NCBI RefSeq assembly: GCF_001456115.1
Contig: NZ_CP013272.1
Span: forward strand, 1 to 5,818
Direction: 5' to 3'
Origin: Sphingobium baderi
GTDB taxonomy: Bacteria; Pseudomonadota; Alphaproteobacteria; Sphingomonadales; Sphingomonadaceae
Length of the DNA stretch: 5,818 bases
Shown: positions 1 through 4,634 of the stretch, in pieces
How positions within the stretch are numbered: position 1 is the stretch's first letter
Layout of the letters: each line of letters starts with the position of its first letter
Position numbers and translations under genes: made by a program
The notes under the pieces: generated by a model
The model's database searches: none
What the model was told of the DNA's origin: nothing
The model's input: only the letters and a program-made list of their open reading frames with translations

Positions 1-218
1 AGGTCCAGCAGGCCAAGGCGCGATTACAGGCCTTGGAAGCCCGCGCCGCCACCCTCTCCCGCAAGGCCGATGCCCGCCGCAAGATCATCCTGGGCGGTCT
101 GATCCTCGATGCCGCACGGACCGGCCACTGGCCCAGCGATCTGGCCGACCTCATGGATCGCATCAGCCGCGACCATGACCGCAGGGCCTTCGAGGGGTGG
201 AGCCTCACCGATGACTGA
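1..218 (+). CDS. TraD/MobC-like mobilization protein, 3' part (starts at 5776)
   Basis: The open frame begins at base 3 (after a split codon) and ends at TGA 216-218. Joined to 5776-5818 it gives an 86-residue protein. The N-terminal half is an Ala/Lys/Arg/Gln-rich helix likely to form a coiled coil (KVQQAKARLQALEARAATLS). Next comes RKADARRKIILGGLILDAA, which resembles the RK.R.....GGL....A core of TraD/MobC-type accessory proteins found next to alphaproteobacterial relaxases. The C-terminus is charged. Such proteins are thought to bind oriT DNA and help the relaxase melt the nick region. An internal TTG at 33 could be called as a start if the window were linear, but it has no ribosome binding site. 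The end overlaps the next gene by 8 bases, which suggests translational coupling. The family assignment is by motif resemblance only. Confidence 0.75.
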   Translation, partial: VQQAKARLQALEARAATLSRKADARRKIILGGLILDAARTGHWPSDLADLMDRISRDHDRRAFEGWSLTDD

Positions 219-669
219 CCGTTTCGACCCTGCCGAGTTCGATCCCCCGGCCCCCTCCCCCACCAGCACCCCCGGAGACGATTACCGCCTCCTCCTCGAT
301 GCCATGCGCCAGGCCGGGGCCGAAGGTGTCGCCCAGCCCATCGCTGCCCTGGTCAAACGTCTTGAGGAAGATGCCCGCGATCGGGCCCGCGCCGCTGACC
401 AAGCGCTGGCCGATCGCAACAAGCTCCACGCCGCCGCTCATCGCCTCGCCACAGCAAGCGATGGGCTGACGCTGGACCGCCTCAAGGAATGGCTGGCCGC
501 CGGTCTGATCTCGGTGGCGATCATCCTCGTTGCAGCCTGGGCCTGGCGCTGGGCACAGGAACCCAAAATCGAGACACACGCCTATGGCTGCTCTACGGGC
601 TGGGACGCCAAAAAGGCCATCTGCAAGGGCAAATGGGTGCCCCTCGTTGAAACCCCCGCAGGACAGTGA
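211..669 (+). CDS. Single-pass membrane protein of the mobilization operon (hypothetical)
   Basis: This 152-residue protein starts at ATG 211, inside the end of the TraD-like gene (8-base overlap), with GGAG at 199-202 placed 8 bases upstream. The longer frame back to 109 has no such site and overlaps the upstream gene extensively, so it was not used. Residues 1-25 are acidic and Pro-rich. Residues about 40-80 form a charged Ala-rich helix, probably a coiled coil. Residues about 95-114 (LAAGLISVAIILVAAWAWRW) are a clear membrane span. The short C-terminal tail carries two cysteines (C127, C138) in CSTGWDAKKAIC. The layout resembles membrane-anchored coiled-coil proteins found in alphaproteobacterial mobilization clusters (the DUF6118 type came to mind), but I cannot confirm a family. 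The position suggests it links the relaxosome to the membrane or a helper secretion channel; this is inference. Confidence 0.7.
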   Translation: MTDRFDPAEFDPPAPSPTSTPGDDYRLLLDAMRQAGAEGVAQPIAALVKRLEEDARDRARAADQALADRNKLHAAAHRLATASDGLTLDRLKEWLAAGLISVAIILVAAWAWRWAQEPKIETHAYGCSTGWDAKKAICKGKWVPLVETPAGQ

Positions 670-890
670 AGAAGCATTCGGCGGAGAGGTCTTGCAAAAC
701 ACCTGCTAAAATCGCCTCCTGTGCCCGTCAGGGTACGCCAAGCCTTTCGGACACACGGAACTAGCCCAAAGCACTGACATGCGCCCTACGAGGCTGGAAT
801 CGCCACCTACACCCCCTGCCAAGCCTTTGCGACCTTGCAGCAGGAGCAACGTGGAAGGGAGAGAGCATTCCTCCCCACCATCACCAACGC

Positions 891-909
891 GCGCCGCGAC
901 TAGCGGCGC
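891..909. repeat. GC-rich hairpin
   Basis: GCGCCGC (891-897) and GCGGCGC (903-909) form a perfect 7-bp stem with the loop GACTA. It lies 220 bases past the mobilization operon and just before the AGTGTC repeats. No proper T-run follows (TCAATCTTCT), so terminator function is uncertain. It may insulate the origin from readthrough. Confidence 0.45.
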
Positions 910-920
910 TCAATCTTCTG

Positions 921-998
921 AGTGTCTCGCGTAGTGTCCTAGTGTCGGGTGTCGAGTGTTAGTGTTCCACTACCACCCGACACTAGGACACTGACACT
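921..998. repeat. AGTGTC hexamer cluster, direct and inverted
   Basis: AGTGTC or AGTGTT occurs in direct orientation at 921-926, 933-938, 941-946, 955-960 and 961-966. The inverse GACACT occurs at 979-984, 987-992 and 993-998. Eight copies in 78 bases is far above chance. The cluster ends 7 bases before the first iteron, so it probably belongs to the replication or copy-control region. The binding protein is unknown; Rep, the helix-turn-helix protein encoded at 2182 and a host factor are all possible. Confidence 0.75.
933..992. repeat. Perfect 19-bp inverted repeat with nested hairpin
   Basis: The left arm AGTGTCCTAGTGTCGGGTG (933-951) is exactly matched by its reverse complement at 974-992. 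The 22-base loop holds a second perfect stem, TAGTG (960-964) with CACTA (968-972). As single-stranded DNA or RNA this would fold into a strong two-tier hairpin. Adjacent to iterons, it could be a protein-binding palindrome, a cruciform, a primosome or single-strand start site, or a transcription barrier. The base pairing is seen directly; the roles are inference. Confidence 0.85.
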
Positions 999-1005
999 AT
1001 GGGGC

Positions 1006-1137
1006 CATAAAGCTAGGGATCGGAGGGTATAAAGCTAGGGATCGGAGGGTATAAAGCTAGGGGTCGGAGGGTTTGAGACTAGGGATCGGAGGGTATCGAA
1101 CTAGGGATCGGAGGGTTTGAGACTAGGGATCGGAGGG
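1006..1137 (+). repeat. Six tandem 22-bp iterons
   Basis: Six head-to-tail 22-bp units begin at 1006, 1028, 1050, 1072, 1094 and 1116. Each contains the core CTAGGGATCGGAGGG, with one change (CTAGGGGTCGGAGGG) in unit 3. The 7-base lead differs: CATAAAG or TATAAAG in units 1-3, TTTGAGA in units 4 and 6, and TATCGAA in unit 5. A seventh lead (TTTGAAC, 1138-1144) has no core. The 22-bp period, about two helical turns, places all cores on one DNA face. Such arrays are bound by Rep_3 initiators to open the origin and to limit copy number by titration and pairing. Confidence 0.95.
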
Positions 1138-1171
1138 TTTGAACACGCCCACAGCCATCCCGGGCCATCTC

Positions 1172-1210
1172 TTGAGACTAGGATTTGACAAACTAGAAGC
1201 CTAGCTTAAT
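1172..1210 (+). promoter_or_regulatory. Probable rep promoter with half-iteron operator
   Basis: A perfect -35 box TTGACA sits at 1185-1190. The -10 is poor: candidates near 1205-1212 (CTTAAT, TAATCC) give spacers of 14-16 bases. Iteron-derived pieces surround the -35. TTGAGACTAGG (1172-1182) is identical to 11 bases of iterons 4 and 6. AACTAG (1191-1196) and the inverted CCTAGCTT (1200-1207, complement of AAGCTAGG in iterons 1-3) form divergent half-sites between -35 and -10. In Rep_3 plasmids such as pSC101 and R6K, Rep dimers repress their own gene by binding inverted half-iterons; the arrangement here fits that model. Confidence 0.6.
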
Positions 1211-1220
1211 CCTCTTTTCC

Positions 1221-2105
1221 GTGGATCAGATTACCGTCCCTTCAGCGATCATATCGCCCAGCTCCGAAGCCCCCCTTTCTCCGGGGATGGTGTCGGTCAT
1301 CTGGGAGCTTGCCCATTGCCTTGATCTGGCTCGCATCGACCCTGCGCGTGATGAGACGGTCGAGATGGTCATCCCGACCCAAAAGCTCCGCGGCCCTGAT
1401 GGGCGTTCGGACAACATCAACCTCAAGCAATGGCTCGACCGGCTGACCGGCTTGAAGCTGCAAGGGGACTATCGCGGCGAGCCCTGGGCAGCAGTGATGC
1501 TTGCCCAATACGAGTTCAAAAAGAACGGCAGCCTGGTCCGCCTCATCCTGCCCCCCGCTGCGGTGAAGGCGCTGCGCTCGTCTGGCACCTTTGCCAAGAT
1601 TGAGGCCGCCGCCGCCCACCAGTTGCCGGGTCATGCCCGCCGCCTTTATGCGCTGCTGGCCGACAAGAAACGGCTCGGAAACCCCCAATGGACCTTTGAA
1701 CTCAACGAGTTGCGCGCGCTGATGGGGGTTGAAAAAACCCGTAGTTACGCCCGGTGGGGCAACTTCAAGGATTGGGTGCTGACGCCCGCGATTGCCGGGA
1801 TCAATGATTATGGCACCGTCACCGTCACCATGGAGCCGGTGAAACAGGGGCGCACGGTCCACTCTGTGAAATTCTCATGGGCATGGAAGTCCTTGGACGA
1901 TGCCCGCGTGACCGACGAAGAAAACGAGCGCCACAGCACCGCCAGGCGCAAGGATGCGCCAGAAAGTCCCGATGCTCCGCCCCTGGTCGAAGCCCAGCCC
2001 GACCCGGTCGTGCGCGAAGGCATGACACAACTGCTGGACACGCTGGCGAACAACCTGCGCGTGCCTGCGGAGCAGCCTACAGGCGTAGAATCCGACAACG
2101 GATAA
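1221..2105 (+). CDS. Rep_3-family plasmid replication initiator
   Basis: This 294-residue protein would initiate plasmid replication by binding the upstream iterons. Its architecture fits the Rep_3 (RepB/RepE/Pi-type) fold. A first winged-helix domain covers about residues 25-120. The second, about 130-223, includes the typical linker and helix AHQLPGHARRLYALLADKK and the signature ELRALMGVEKTRSYARWGNFK, followed by VLTPAIAGIND and a terminal strand with VHSVKFSW. Residues 224-294 are a polar, acidic, probably flexible tail. The start is uncertain: GTG 1221 has no visible ribosome binding site and lies very close to the predicted transcription start, so it may be leaderless. ATG 1287 (residue 23) is an alternative, preceded only by a very close GGGG. 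Regulation is probably by Rep itself at the half-iterons in its promoter. Confidence 0.92.
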   Translation: MDQITVPSAIISPSSEAPLSPGMVSVIWELAHCLDLARIDPARDETVEMVIPTQKLRGPDGRSDNINLKQWLDRLTGLKLQGDYRGEPWAAVMLAQYEFKKNGSLVRLILPPAAVKALRSSGTFAKIEAAAAHQLPGHARRLYALLADKKRLGNPQWTFELNELRALMGVEKTRSYARWGNFKDWVLTPAIAGINDYGTVTVTMEPVKQGRTVHSVKFSWAWKSLDDARVTDEENERHSTARRKDAPESPDAPPLVEAQPDPVVREGMTQLLDTLANNLRVPAEQPTGVESDNG

Positions 2106-2128
2106 GATTGCTGCGGCTGGGGTTTCGG

Positions 2129-2150
2129 GATACCTGCGCAACGGGGTATC
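2129..2150. repeat. Inverted repeat between rep and the helix-turn-helix gene
   Basis: GATACC (2129-2134) and GGTATC (2145-2150) are perfect 6-bp arms around a 10-base spacer, in the 76-bp gap after rep. No T-run follows, so it is not an obvious terminator. It could be an operator for the downstream DNA-binding protein. Confidence 0.45.
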
Positions 2151-2155
2151 GGTTC

Positions 2156-2376
2156 CCGGTTGGAAACGTGGGGTAGAAACAATGGCAACCGTCTCGATGA
2201 CAAAAGGCGCTGAACTGGCTGGCGTCAGCAAAGGCACCGTCTCGAAAGCCATAAAATCTGGACGCCTAAGCTACACGGAAAAAACCGACAATGGCTATCT
2301 CATCGACACGGCAGAGCTGTTCAGGGTGTTTCCCCCAAAGAAACCCGAAACCGTTGATGATTTCCGGTTGGAAACG
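2156..2376 (+). repeat. Two copies of a 13-bp motif (CCGGTTGGAAACG)
   Basis: Exact copies lie at 2156-2168, just before the ribosome binding site of the helix-turn-helix gene, and at 2364-2376, inside that gene. Each also sits in a small inverted repeat of the form TTCC-N-GGAA; the second reads TTTCC-GGTT-GGAAA. They could be autoregulatory binding sites of the encoded protein. Chance is possible for the internal copy, because the region is rich in GAAAC and GGAAA runs. Confidence 0.45.
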
Positions 2377-2616
2377 GGTGACGGCAACCCTGGAAACCCG
2401 GATAATTCAACGGGTTTGCATCGGGAAATTCAACTGTTGCGTGAACAGCTACAGGACCGCGATGGCGTCGTCGCGGATTTGCGCCACCGGCTCGACAAAT
2501 CGGAAGAAGAGCGGCGTGAAGCACAGGCTCGTGTGATCGGTTTGCTGACCGGGCCAGAACCATCGGAAACCAAGCGCGGCTTCTTCAGCCGCCTGTTCGG
2601 TCGCTCGGAAGACTAA
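2182..2616 (+). CDS. Helix-turn-helix/coiled-coil plasmid replication DNA-binding protein
   Basis: This 144-residue protein has a three-part layout. Residues about 5-48 hold a MerR/excisionase-like helix-turn-helix (TKGAELAGVSKGTVSKAIKSG) followed by a small wing (YTEKTDNGYLIDTAELFRVF). Residues 50-78 are a polar linker. Residues about 79-120 are a charged heptad-like coiled coil (LHREIQLLREQLQDRDGVV and on). The end, residues 132-141, is a short amphipathic KRGFFSRLFG segment. Small plasmids in several proteobacteria, including many Acinetobacter rep plasmids, carry this kind of gene directly after a Rep_3 gene; the role is not settled (copy control, partition or KfrA-like regulation). ATG 2182 has GGGG at 2170-2173, 8 bases upstream. 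It lies 76 bp after rep and may share its transcript or have its own control through the repeats just upstream. Confidence 0.85.
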   Translation: MATVSMTKGAELAGVSKGTVSKAIKSGRLSYTEKTDNGYLIDTAELFRVFPPKKPETVDDFRLETGDGNPGNPDNSTGLHREIQLLREQLQDRDGVVADLRHRLDKSEEERREAQARVIGLLTGPEPSETKRGFFSRLFGRSED

Positions 2617-2630
2617 TCTTCAACTTCCGA

Positions 2631-2659
2631 TTGAATAACCCATCATGATAGGTTATTTT
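2631..2659 (+). promoter_or_regulatory. Candidate promoter and palindromic operator of the DUF4160/DUF2442 pair
   Basis: AATAACC (2634-2640) and GGTTATT (2651-2657) are perfect inverted arms, and the spacer contains the perfect palindrome ATCATGAT (2642-2649). Only the pair 2641/2650 breaks the symmetry across 24 bases. The element overlaps a possible promoter: TTGAAT (2631-2636), 17-base spacer, TATTTT (2654-2659). That promoter would start transcription almost at the ATG (2665), implying a leaderless message. A palindrome covering the promoter is typical of autorepressed toxin-antitoxin operons. The symmetry is seen directly; the promoter and operator roles are inferred. A weak terminator for the upstream gene (TTTTC follows) is the other reading. 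Confidence 0.55.
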
Positions 2660-2664
2660 CAGCA

Positions 2665-2904
2665 ATGGTTACCGTCTATCGCGCCCATGGCCTGCGGGTT
2701 GTCATCTTTACCGATGACCATGAACCCGCTCATGTCCACGTTTTCGGTGACGGCGAAGCCAAGATCAATCTGGCAGGCGCGGAAGGAGCGCCCGAATTGC
2801 TCTCGGCTGTCGGCATGACCCGCGCCGATCTTCGGCGCGCCATGCAGATCGTGAAAGAGCAGCAAGCCATGCTGCTGGAACGGTGGAGCGAAATTCATGG
2901 TTGA
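2665..2904 (+). CDS. DUF4160 protein, putative toxin-like partner
   Basis: This complete 79-residue protein matches the small DUF4160 family. It has an N-terminal strand region (VVIFTDDHEPAHVHVFGDGEAKINL) with the family's hallmark E-P-x-H-x-H followed by G-E-A-K-I (residues about 19-37). A helical C-terminal half (SAVGMTRADLRRAMQIVKEQQAMLLERWSEIHG) follows. The family has no established biochemical activity that I know of. It is commonly paired with DUF2442, and such pairs have been suggested to be toxin-antitoxin modules. The stop overlaps the DUF2442 start by 8 bases (ATGGTTGA), so the two are surely co-transcribed. There is no good ribosome binding site before the ATG, which fits a leaderless transcript from the promoter at 2631-2659. 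Its role on this plasmid is probably maintenance. Confidence 0.85.
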   Translation: MVTVYRAHGLRVVIFTDDHEPAHVHVFGDGEAKINLAGAEGAPELLSAVGMTRADLRRAMQIVKEQQAMLLERWSEIHG

Positions 2905-3298
2905 GATCACCGACGCCCAAATTGATGCCGCCCTGGAGCGGGGCAAGCTGGCTCTGGAAACCGAACCACGGGCGGCCACGGCCCGCTATGATCGCCAGCT
3001 TGATCGCGTGATCGTGGATCTGACCAATGGCTGCACCTTCGCTTTCCCTCCCCGGATTGCCCAAGGTCTGGAAGCAGCCAGCGCCGATCAGCTCGCCGAG
3101 GTCGAAATTCTCGGCCTGGGATATGGGCTGCACTGGGAAGGACTGGATGTTGACCTGTCGCTTCCCGGCCTGATGGCCGGTATCCTCGGCACCAAGGCAT
3201 ATATGGCCCGCCGCGCGGGCCAGGCCACATCGCAAGCAAAAGCAGCTGCGGCACGAGCAAACGGCGCAAAGGGTGGACGTCCGCGTAAAACGGCCTAG
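2897..3298 (+). CDS. DUF2442 protein, putative antitoxin-like partner
   Basis: This 133-residue protein starts at ATG 2897 with GGAG at 2885-2888, 8 bases upstream and inside the DUF4160 gene. The DUF2442 core covers about residues 28-103: RYDRQLDRVIVDLTNGCTF, then FPPRIAQGLEAASADQLAEV, then ILGLGYGLHWEGLDVDLSLP and GLMAGILGTKAYMARRAG. Residues 104-133 are an Ala/Arg/Lys-rich tail ending ANGAKGGRPRKTA, a basic GRPRK element like an AT-hook that suggests DNA binding. This supports a regulatory or antitoxin role in which it binds the operator at 2634-2657, though neither activity is shown here. Toxin-first gene order would be less common than antitoxin-first, so which partner is toxic remains open. 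Confidence 0.85.
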   Translation: MVEITDAQIDAALERGKLALETEPRAATARYDRQLDRVIVDLTNGCTFAFPPRIAQGLEAASADQLAEVEILGLGYGLHWEGLDVDLSLPGLMAGILGTKAYMARRAGQATSQAKAAAARANGAKGGRPRKTA

Positions 3299-3313
3299 CC
3301 TGCCGCTTCGCAA

Positions 3314-3331
3314 ACTTGCGCCGGCGCAAGT
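3314..3331. repeat. Perfect 18-bp palindrome
   Basis: ACTTGCGCCGGCGCAAGT is fully self-complementary with no spacer. It lies between the ends of two converging transcription units, 16 bases after the DUF2442 stop. With no loop it is better suited to dimeric protein binding or cruciform extrusion than to a simple terminator, although the stem could still form with a CCGG loop. No T-run follows on the plus strand. Confidence 0.7.
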
Positions 3332-3370
3332 GAAAATGCGTGGATCGGCAGTTTCCGCCGACCCCACGCA
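3331..3370 (-). terminator. Rho-independent terminator of the lipoprotein-ecsC operon
   Basis: Read on the minus strand, seven bases after the EcsC stop, the arms TGCGTGG (3364-3370, complement side) and CCACGCA (3337-3343) pair. An inner stem TCGGC/GCCGA (3345-3349 with 3357-3361) sits around a 7-base loop, with a small 1/2-base bulge between the stems. The hairpin is followed on the minus strand by ATTTTC. On the plus strand no T-run follows, so it is directional, although the stem may slow readthrough from the DUF2442 gene. Confidence 0.65.
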
Positions 3371-3376
3371 AGAGCG

Positions 3377-4063
3377 TCAGACTGTGCCTACGGCGTTGGC
3401 TTGCAACTGCCAGCGATCAAAATAATCCGATTTGTAGTCAGCTAGCATCTTTTTAGTCATTGATTTGGCAAACATGTAATTCACCCCGCCGCCAACGATC
3501 CCGCCAACGAATGGGATAAGCTTGCCCGCCTGTGTCTTGGTCAATTTTACGCCCAGAATTTTGGCAATTTCCATAACAAGGCGGATAACCGGTGTTGATG
3601 CCGGACCACGCTTAGCAAGGTTTTCGGTCGCCGCTTTTGTGACGATGGCGCGAATCCCTGCTTGAGCTGTCGCATCGAGGCCAAGAGCGGCCATGAAGAT
3701 CGTCTGGGCACGGTCGTTATGCAGTTCGTTATCCGGATCGAACCCATTGAGAAGCGCGAGCTTCTGATTGAGCCGATAAAGCTGCGCTGCCATATTGGCA
3801 ATATCAGCACCAGCCAGCACAACTGTAGTCGTGACGCCACCGACCCCGCTGGTAAAACCACTCGCTGCACAAAGCGTGGCTGTCATCCCGGCATATTTTC
3901 CAGAAAGCCGCTCGATGTGCGCATAATTGTGCGCCTGACGAACAAAATCAGCAGCTTCTGAAACATCCATCCCCATATCTTTAGCATCTTTGACGACGCT
4001 AGCCGGATCAACGTTGAGGACAATATCTTTGATTTTTTCGATGATGGTCAATTCGTTCGACAT
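3377..4063 (-). CDS. EcsC-family protein
   Basis: This 228-residue protein resembles the EcsC family, named after the third gene of the Bacillus subtilis ecs transporter operon; the molecular function is unknown. Features include a conserved Gly-rich hydrophobic stretch (residues about 56-95, KYAGMTATLCAASGFTSGVG then VVLAGADIANMAAQLYRL), the LLNGFDPDNELHNDRAQTIF segment (about 104-123) and the KLIPFVGGIVGGGVNYMFAK signature (181-200). The hydrophobic parts suggest membrane association without a clear signal peptide. The ATG at 4063 was chosen over an upstream TTG (4093) that would overlap the preceding lipoprotein gene; the ATG is 14 bases after the lipoprotein stop, with a weak AAGAGCGG upstream. 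GC content is visibly below that of rep and mobA, pointing to acquired cargo. Family confidence is good; role unknown. Confidence 0.8.
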   Translation of the reverse strand: MSNELTIIEKIKDIVLNVDPASVVKDAKDMGMDVSEAADFVRQAHNYAHIERLSGKYAGMTATLCAASGFTSGVGGVTTTVVLAGADIANMAAQLYRLNQKLALLNGFDPDNELHNDRAQTIFMAALGLDATAQAGIRAIVTKAATENLAKRGPASTPVIRLVMEIAKILGVKLTKTQAGKLIPFVGGIVGGGVNYMFAKSMTKKMLADYKSDYFDRWQLQANAVGTV

Positions 4064-4077
4064 TGCTACTACCGCTC

Positions 4078-4530
4078 TTATTTTTGAGTGCAAAGATAAG
4101 GTATATTATCAAAAAGCAGACCAGGTGATTTAGGGGACTTAACATTTAGAACCGCAGAATGGTCGCCAAGAGGGCCATCATTGAAATCATATTCTGTATC
4201 GTTGAGATTCACAGTTCCTTGAGCCCCGTCATAAGCTCCGCCATGTACACTGTACGAACCAGCCTCGCTCGATCCATCAGGTGAAGGCGAGAACTGATCC
4301 ATCACAATCGTCATTTCGCGGTGATCTGTAAGATCATAGGCGCACGCAAACGATTTCGCGCTACTACTAGTTGAGGCTGGCAATGGATTCGGCGATGGTG
4401 CTGCAGTTATATTGCTCGCGGTGGGTTCACTCGAAGCAACGGACGAGGATTGTTGGCTATCGGGCTGACCTTGATGGCAAGCCGCAATAAGTGCGATCAA
4501 TGCCGGTGCGAGATATTTTTTGTAGTTCAT
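4078..4530 (-). CDS. Predicted lipoprotein, hypothetical
   Basis: This 150-residue protein has a lipoprotein signal: positively charged N-terminus (MNYKKY), hydrophobic core (LAPALIALIAA) and lipobox LIAAC with the lipidated Cys at residue 18. Residues 21-60 are a Ser/Pro/Thr/Ala-rich linker of the type that tethers a domain to a membrane. The C-terminal domain (about 61-150) has alternating polar and aromatic residues, probably beta-rich, with two cysteines (C63, C147) that could form a disulfide. His20 and Gln21 follow the Cys, with no Asp at +2, so outer membrane sorting is plausible in a Gram-negative host. ATG 4530 is preferred over TTG 4536: GGGGACGG (4539-4546) is 8 bases from the ATG but too close to the TTG. 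I do not recognise the family. It precedes the EcsC gene in an apparent operon. Confidence 0.75.
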   Translation of the reverse strand: MNYKKYLAPALIALIAACHQGQPDSQQSSSVASSEPTASNITAAPSPNPLPASTSSSAKSFACAYDLTDHREMTIVMDQFSPSPDGSSEAGSYSVHGGAYDGAQGTVNLNDTEYDFNDGPLGDHSAVLNVKSPKSPGLLFDNIPYLCTQK

Positions 4531-4538
4531 AGTCAAAA

Positions 4539-4546
4539 CCGTCCCC
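4539..4546 (-). promoter_or_regulatory. Ribosome binding site deciding the lipoprotein start
   Basis: The minus strand reads GGGGACGG, 8 bases before ATG 4530. It excludes the TTG at 4536 as the main start. Confidence 0.55.
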
Positions 4547-4556
4547 TATTTAATTT

Positions 4557-4562
4557 ATTGTA
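4557..4562 (-). promoter_or_regulatory. Possible -10 box for the lipoprotein-ecsC operon
   Basis: TACAAT on the minus strand lies in the AT-rich gap between mobA and the lipoprotein gene, about 25 bases before the ATG. No good -35 lies at 16-18 bases; TTGAAC is upstream but 22 bases away. A separate promoter fits the gap and the different base composition, but readthrough from mobA is also possible. Confidence 0.35.
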
Positions 4563-4611
4563 CGAAAACGCTACATTGGGCAGAGTTCAAGCAAGAACCC
4601 TGTTATGTTAT

Positions 4612-4634
4612 TTAAAATGCGCGGTAGCCTACCG
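4612..4634 (-). terminator. Weak terminator candidate at the end of mobA
   Basis: The minus strand reads CGGTAG-G-CTACCG (4622-4634) over the mobA stop codon, then CGCATTTTAAA. The stem is short (effectively CGGT/ACCG around a 5-base loop) but a T-run follows. Some mobA transcripts may continue into the lipoprotein-ecsC pair. Confidence 0.3.

Larger units (their letters stand above)
670..1220. other. Non-coding replication origin region (oriV candidate)
   Basis: This 551-base stretch has no convincing gene. Bases 670-890 hold nothing recognisable except an 11-base direct repeat (GCCAAGCCTTT at 737-747 and 818-828). A GC hairpin follows at 891-909, then the AGTGTC inverted repeat (921-998), six iterons (1006-1137) and an AT-richer segment (about 1170-1220) carrying the rep promoter. 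Iterons next to a Rep_3 gene with a nearby AT-rich stretch are the usual makeup of an iteron theta origin. I saw no perfect DnaA box (TTATCCACA) on either strand. Confidence 0.75.

Noticed and set aside
205..702. 165-codon minus-strand open frame opposite the membrane-protein gene
   Set aside because: The plus-strand gene has a ribosome binding site, operon overlap and a clear membrane span; the antisense frame has none of these.
779..934. 51-codon plus-strand frame in the origin region
   Set aside because: It has no ribosome binding site, an odd Pro/Ser/Arg composition, and runs into the AGTGTC repeats. It is unlikely to be a gene.
1006..1137. CRISPR array
   Set aside because: The repeats are directly adjacent 22-bp units with no spacers and stand beside a Rep_3 gene, so they are iterons.
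1219..1229. DnaA-box-like sequence (CGTGGATCA) at the rep start
   Set aside because: It has two mismatches to the consensus complement (TGTGGATAA) and lies in the coding start. No better box was seen in the origin region.
1242..1862. 206-codon minus-strand open frame opposite rep
   Set aside because: It is a shadow of the well-supported Rep_3 gene, with low-complexity translation and no family match.
4088..4114. dif/pdif-like site: GATAA-GGTATA-TTATC with flanking A-rich arm
   Set aside because: The inner arms are symmetric around a 6-base core, but the outer XerC-side arm does not match the consensus, and the stretch is explained as coding sequence of the lipoprotein C-terminus.
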